NCBI GenBank assembly: GCA_040954595.2
Contig: CM082582.2
Coordinates: 1 to 64,000 of the forward strand
DNA: 64,000 bases
Direction of reading: 5' to 3'
DNA from: Balanoglossus misakiensis
Taxonomy: Eukaryota; Hemichordata
Shown here: positions 59,546-64,000 of the stretch, piece after piece
Numbering within the stretch: position 1 is the stretch's first letter
Layout of the letters: each line of letters opens with the position of its first letter
Notes under the pieces: generated by a model
What the model saw: only the letters and a program-made list of their open reading frames with translations
The model's database searches: none
Told to the model about the DNA's origin: nothing
Position numbers and translations under genes: made by a program

Positions 59546-59778
59546 CATCTATATTAGTGTAGTATCCATCTTCACACACCTCTGGCTCCGACATACCATC
59601 ATATTGGCACTTATACCCGGGGCAGGACAAGGCGTACAGTCTATACTTCCATTGTTGGCAAAATATCCCAGTCCGCATTGTGTTGGTGATGAGAGGCTGG
59701 CTGTTCCACACATGAAACCCCTGGACACAGCGTGCATGCTTCAGAACATGCTGAACTTTAACTTCCAGCTGCGCAGTC
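59546..59778 (-). pseudogene. GCC2/GCC3-like exon, copy B, further frameshifted
   Basis: Counterpart of 43663-43896 with the shared stop and slip, plus a private one-base deletion (CCCGGGG in place of CCCTGGG near 59619) that breaks CTPCPAxGYKC. Confidence 0.8.
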
Positions 59779-59842
59779 CTGTAGGAGTGAAGATGTCAAA
59801 TATTAAGGAGGTTTAGGAGCCCTCTAGCCAGCAAACTTCATC

Positions 59843-60256
59843 AAGGATGTACGTGCAGAACATAAACCGGAAACACTGCGTGTCCGGTCTTTTTCCCATA
59901 GGATTACATTGATAATCGCCAGAAAACAAACTTCTACTATTGTCATTTTCTCGAAATTTTACACATAGCTCAGTCCAGCAAATATAAATTCATTGGTCAA
60001 ATAAAATATAGGGGTCACCGCGCTCTTTTTTGAGATAAATTGCATTAAGAATTTTGGCCATAGACAAACAAACCATTGGTGAAAAATCAGTAGATTTCTT
60101 CTATTATCGACCAATTTCATGGCTCTGTATTTCAAAAACAAGCGGGGTGACCCCTATATTTTATTACGGATTTTCATTATACATACAAAAGAGAATAAAA
60201 AAATCCACAATTAAAAAAAATGACAATACTTTCCATTTTATTGAACGTACATCCTT
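59843..60256. mobile_element. Fold-back MITE, copy B
   Basis: Counterpart of 43961-44374. The inner arm reads GCGGGGTGACC instead of GCGCGGTGACC, so the hairpin is no longer perfect. Confidence 0.72.
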
Positions 60257-60727
60257 AATGTTACTTAGGTAGTGGAGCACCAAAACCCAAATTTTCATAT
60301 CGATTGTGTATTTTGTGATAAAAGCACCAAACTTGGCTCAGATGTGTGTTAATGTGTACTGAACAAATTCAGATAGCGAGTCACTAAATATCTGTTGAAG
60401 AGTTTCCATGGCAACCAATTTTTTTTCAAAATGGCCGCAAATACAGATAATCACACCTGTTAAACATCAAAATAAATTCAGATTACAATATTTGAAACAA
60501 GAAACTACGGAAAGAATGGTTTGCAATAGAACTATGGTTATTAAACTACAAATGTACTTATAAGGGTAACTAAGGGATCAAAATACAGGTGCAACTTTCA
60601 ATCCCTGGTACTCGCATTAGTATAGGTGCTCCCCCTAGTCAAACATTACGGCTAGTTGCGATATTTAACTTGAAGTACGTAAATTACACACACACGAATC
60701 GCAACAGTTAGCGAGTCACTAAATATC

Positions 60728-62724
60728 TATTGAAGAGTGACTATGCAGTATTCAAGATCCACCCTTTCCACAATACGTGTGAACTTCTACTCTCTACATG
60801 GAATGTCCGCTCAGCTAGATGCAAATCATTAGACATTGCAGACTACATCACAGATAAAGAAATTGATATTCTTGTACTCACTGAAACATGGTTGAAGGAA
60901 TCTGGTGACGAACACGTAATGGCTGAATGTACACCACCAGGCTATGCTGTCAAACATCTACCTGGGGTTGGCAAGATCGGTGGAGGCTTAGCTTAAATTC
61001 ACAAGCTAGCACTAAAATAAACAGCTTGGAAGCCTATTCTCTCTGTTAAATCTTTTGAGGCAGCGGAAGCAACTATTTTTCACCAGAAACTTTCCATGAA
61101 AATAATTCTTGCCTACCGTCCACCACCATCAGTTAATAATAAATTCACCGCACCACAGTTCATGGAAGAGTTCAGTACAACACTTGAGAAGTATGTCACC
61201 TGCTCAAGTAATCTCTTCATCGTAGGAGATTTCAATATTCACCTAGAAGATGATAAGAATCCAGTAACACAGAAATTCAATGGAATCATCAGCGCCTGTA
61301 ATCTGAAACAATGGGTCCAACAACCAACACACAGAAAGGGTCATACTCTTGATCTCATCTTATCTAACTCTGCGTCTAACATCAAGAGTGTCTCTGTAGA
61401 CTGCTTGGAACTCTCTGATCACAATCCTGTCAATGCAAAACTTGCTCTTCCGAAACCAACACACAGTAGACGTCAAATATCTTATCGTCATATCTGCCAT
61501 TTCAATTGATAGTTTCAGCCATGATCTCGACAAAATACATCAAATGTCCTAGCCTCCAAATGACCTCTCCTCAGCCATATCAGCTTATAACCAACCCGTC
61601 AGTCTCCATCTAAAACACGTGTACTTGATCTCATCCCTACAGCACTTGATAAGCAATGTCTTGGTAATCTGCTCACTATCATAGCCACAATTATCAATTT
61701 GTCACTCAAAACTGGAACTGTTCCTGAATAACTTAAAATAGCAGTCATCACACCAATATACTCAAGAAACCTTCGCTCGACAAAAACATTTTCAAGAACT
61801 ATAGACCAGTTTCAAACCTAACCTTCCTGTCAAAAGTAATCGGGAAGATTGTAGCACAACAACTGACATCATATTTGACTACCAACTCACTACAAGAACC
61901 ACTGCAGTCAGCGTACCGAAAGGATCACAGTACCGAAACAGCACTTACTAAAGTCAACAACAATATTTGTATGGCACTGGATGCCGGTAAATGTGTACTC
62001 ATGGTTCTCCTCGATCTCTCCTCTGTGTTTGATACCATAGATCACGACACAATCATCTCAAGGTTATCAAAACTGGGCATCACCAACATCGCACTACAAT
62101 GGTTCTCATCATATCTTAAGAACAGACAGCAGTTTGTATGGCACAATGTCAGAACCTCAATATCTACAATATGGAGTACCACACGGTTCAGTGCTTGGCC
62201 CACTTTTGTTCTGCAGCTATTTGTCACCACAACATCAATTTTCACCAATATGCCGATGACAACCAACTATACCAATATTTCTTCCAGTTAGACACCATAA
62301 GTACATTAGACAAGATGGAAAGGGCAGTTCACGAAATAAAAACCTGGATGACACATAATAAACTTCAACTCAATGGTGGCAAACCCGAGGTACTCCTGAT
62401 AAGGTCTCAGTTCAACCGCTCGCCTCGTCCCATAAACCACATGAGCATTGGATCATGTTGTGTTCAAATTGTGAATTCTGCACGGAATATAGGTGTGACA
62501 TTCGACGACAATTACACTTTCAATAAGCACATTAATGCAATTTGCAAGTCAATTTTCTTCCATCTGCGTCAAATCAGCCACATTCGCCGTTACCTCACTA
62601 AGGAAGTTTGCCAGATGCTGGTTCATGCTCTAATCACATCAAAACTGGACTACTGCAATGCAATACTCTGTGGTTTACCATCATCATGCATTCAACCGCT
62701 ACAGCATGCCCTGAATTCTGCAGC
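60728..62724 (+). mobile_element. LINE fragment (endonuclease + reverse transcriptase), copy B
   Basis: Counterpart of 44846-46865, with the same two TAA stops in the endonuclease and the same satellite junction. A private 23-base deletion at 62219 (A has 46338-46360 there) removes the stretch between GPLLF and the YADD motif and shifts the frame. Confidence 0.9.
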
Positions 62725-63066
62725 CACCATGGCCTCCTTCACAAAAACCTCACCAGACCCCATAATGCCTCCATCTCTTACACCACACCATATACCCACC
62801 ACAAATCCTAGCCATCACCCAACCTATCATAGCCCAAACAATCCAAACCCAATCAAAATTGACCCTAGCCCCACTTATCAAGCCATCAATGCTCAACGGC
62901 AACCCAAATAACACTTAACTTAAAGATTGGCATAAATCCAAACTCATACCACTGCCACCCCAAATATACTACACAAAGACTCAATCACGAACCAATACCT
63001 ACCATTTGTAGCAAATACACGACCAAAGATTTGATCCCATCTATCATCCATATATCATCAGAAAGT
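62725..63066 (-). repeat. Fragment of the ~570-bp subtelomeric satellite joined to the LINE, copy B
   Basis: Counterpart of 46866-47207, with only a few substitutions. Confidence 0.92.
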
Positions 63067-63243
63067 TGGGACGATGAGCAATGGGGCAGAGACTGATCAT
63101 CAAAAATTTGAGACAGGGAATTCCAACAAATGAGATCATTAAGTTAAATATGCAAAGCAAATCAGAAAAGAGAATCAGAAGATTTTCTCCGAAGGACACC
63201 TTGCAAATTCATGATTGGAAAGACACTGCAGTCACATGTATAT

Positions 63244-64000
63244 TGTAGTGTCCAAACACTAGCGAGCATCTATACTTTATACATTCTGTAAAATGACGTA
63301 ATGCAACATTCGGGTCATTATGAATAAAGTGCGTGAATGAGGCTAGGCACTCTCACTCTTACATGCCGGACTTGGTGTCTCATGTTGTCATTATTGCCCA
63401 CCCACGATTCTATATTTGGCGACGAGGACGGAGAACATGGAGAATCAGCTAGCCGTCAATGCCGAGTTTTCCTGTTCATTCAGACCGGACAACCACCAGT
63501 ACGAGATGGAAAAAGTACATGGTTAGAGTAGAAAACGCATTTGTCGCATTCAACATTACAGATGACAAGCGACAACGTGCACTGCTATTGCACTGGGCAG
63601 GTGAGGAAGTTTCCGACTTCTTTGATACTCTACCAGATACAGGAACGAGCTGTGAAACAGCCAAATTAAAGCTTACGTCGTACTTCTCACCCAAACGGAA
63701 CATTGAATACGAACGATTCATCTTCAGAGACACCATACAAAACAACGGCGAATCGATTGATGCCTATCACACTTGTTTGCAACGCCTAGCAGAAACATAT
63801 GTGACTTCACCAATAAGGATCAAGAGGTCAAATCACAAATCATACGAGGATTCACATCAGCCCGTCTCAGACGTCGTGCTCTTTGGGAGGAGACGACACT
63901 AGAGAATCTACTGAGTACAGCCCGTTCATTTGAGGTATCAGAGGTTCAGGCTAGTGGGATTGAGGAGAAACCCCATAATAATGGTGCAGACACGGCATCT
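63244..64000 (+). mobile_element. Truncated Gypsy-type element (LTR and gag), copy B, runs off the window
   Basis: LTR at about 63244-63414, primer-binding-like TTTGGCGACGAGGACGG, then gag as in copy A: WKKYMVRVENAF and AGEEVSDFFDTLP at 63459-63902, with the same frame break near 63795. Confidence 0.83.

Larger units (their letters stand above)
52331..64000. repeat. Segmental duplication, copy B (continues past the window)
   Basis: Direct-orientation copy of 32731-48141 without MITE-1, MITE-2 and the 2189-base segment. It includes the MITE-3, fold-back MITE, 885-base element, LINE, satellite fragment and LTR/gag. Confidence 0.93.

Noticed and set aside
1-64000. tRNA, rRNA, CRISPR or bacterial operon features
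   Set aside because: None seen; the window is eukaryotic and repeat-dominated.

Overview
This is the left end of an animal chromosome. It opens with about 3.8 kb of CCCTAA repeats, which is the C-strand of a TTAGGG telomere in the orientation expected at a left end. Behind it lie about 28 kb of subtelomeric repeats and then a gene-bearing region. The genes are split into short exons with GT-AG splice sites and contain EGF-like and GCC2/GCC3 (ephrin-receptor-like) cysteine-rich modules. The mobile elements are L2/CR1-like LINEs, Gypsy-type LTR elements, pogo/Tigger-like elements and TTAA-flanked MITEs. Together these point to an invertebrate metazoan. A cephalochordate, hemichordate or similar marine invertebrate is plausible, but I cannot fix the taxon from sequence alone.

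Layout. 1-3842: telomere, noisy at its outer end, with a block of TCAGGG variants at 3187-3262. 3843-8105: G-rich minisatellite (GGTCAA type). 8106-8895: fragment of a ~570-bp satellite. 8896-11093: AT-rich satellite in one orientation. At about 11094 the strand switches and the same three families recur as reverse complements in mirror order: AT-rich satellite 11094-19680, ~570-bp satellite 19690-23160, minisatellite 23950-32262. A 0.8-kb spacer at 23161-23950 contains simple repeats, an interspersed repeat and a stray AT-satellite scrap. The subtelomere is therefore an uneven fold-back (inverted) structure. No convincing gene lies in 1-32330; the open frames there are products of repeat periodicity.

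From 32.3 kb on there is a minus-strand array of EGF exons (mostly 117-123 bp, all phase 1-1) and four GCC2/GCC3-like exons. Most of it is present twice in direct orientation: copy A from 32731 to at least 48141, and copy B from 52331 past the window end, offset about 19.6 kb. Some lesions are shared by both copies and so predate the duplication: in-frame stops, a 1-bp frameshift, and an 885-bp transposon in an exon. Other lesions are private to one copy: two TTAA MITEs, a broken splice donor, and a 2.2-kb presence/absence segment. The array looks like a decaying, subtelomerically amplified gene. Several exons are still intact, and because every EGF exon is frame-symmetric a broken one could be skipped without losing frame. 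Each copy also carries a LINE fragment whose reverse transcriptase runs directly into a piece of the ~570-bp subtelomeric satellite, followed by a truncated Gypsy-type element.

The most interesting signals are: (1) the mirror-image subtelomere; (2) a minisatellite that is in effect a very dense array of DR1-type nuclear-receptor sites next to a telomere containing TCAGGG variants; (3) an AT-rich satellite built as an 8-mer of ~171-bp monomers; (4) an EGF variant with two extra cysteines; (5) several transposon insertions with a duplicate-copy empty site or a reconstructable target. I saw no tRNA, rRNA, CRISPR or bacterial-type features.
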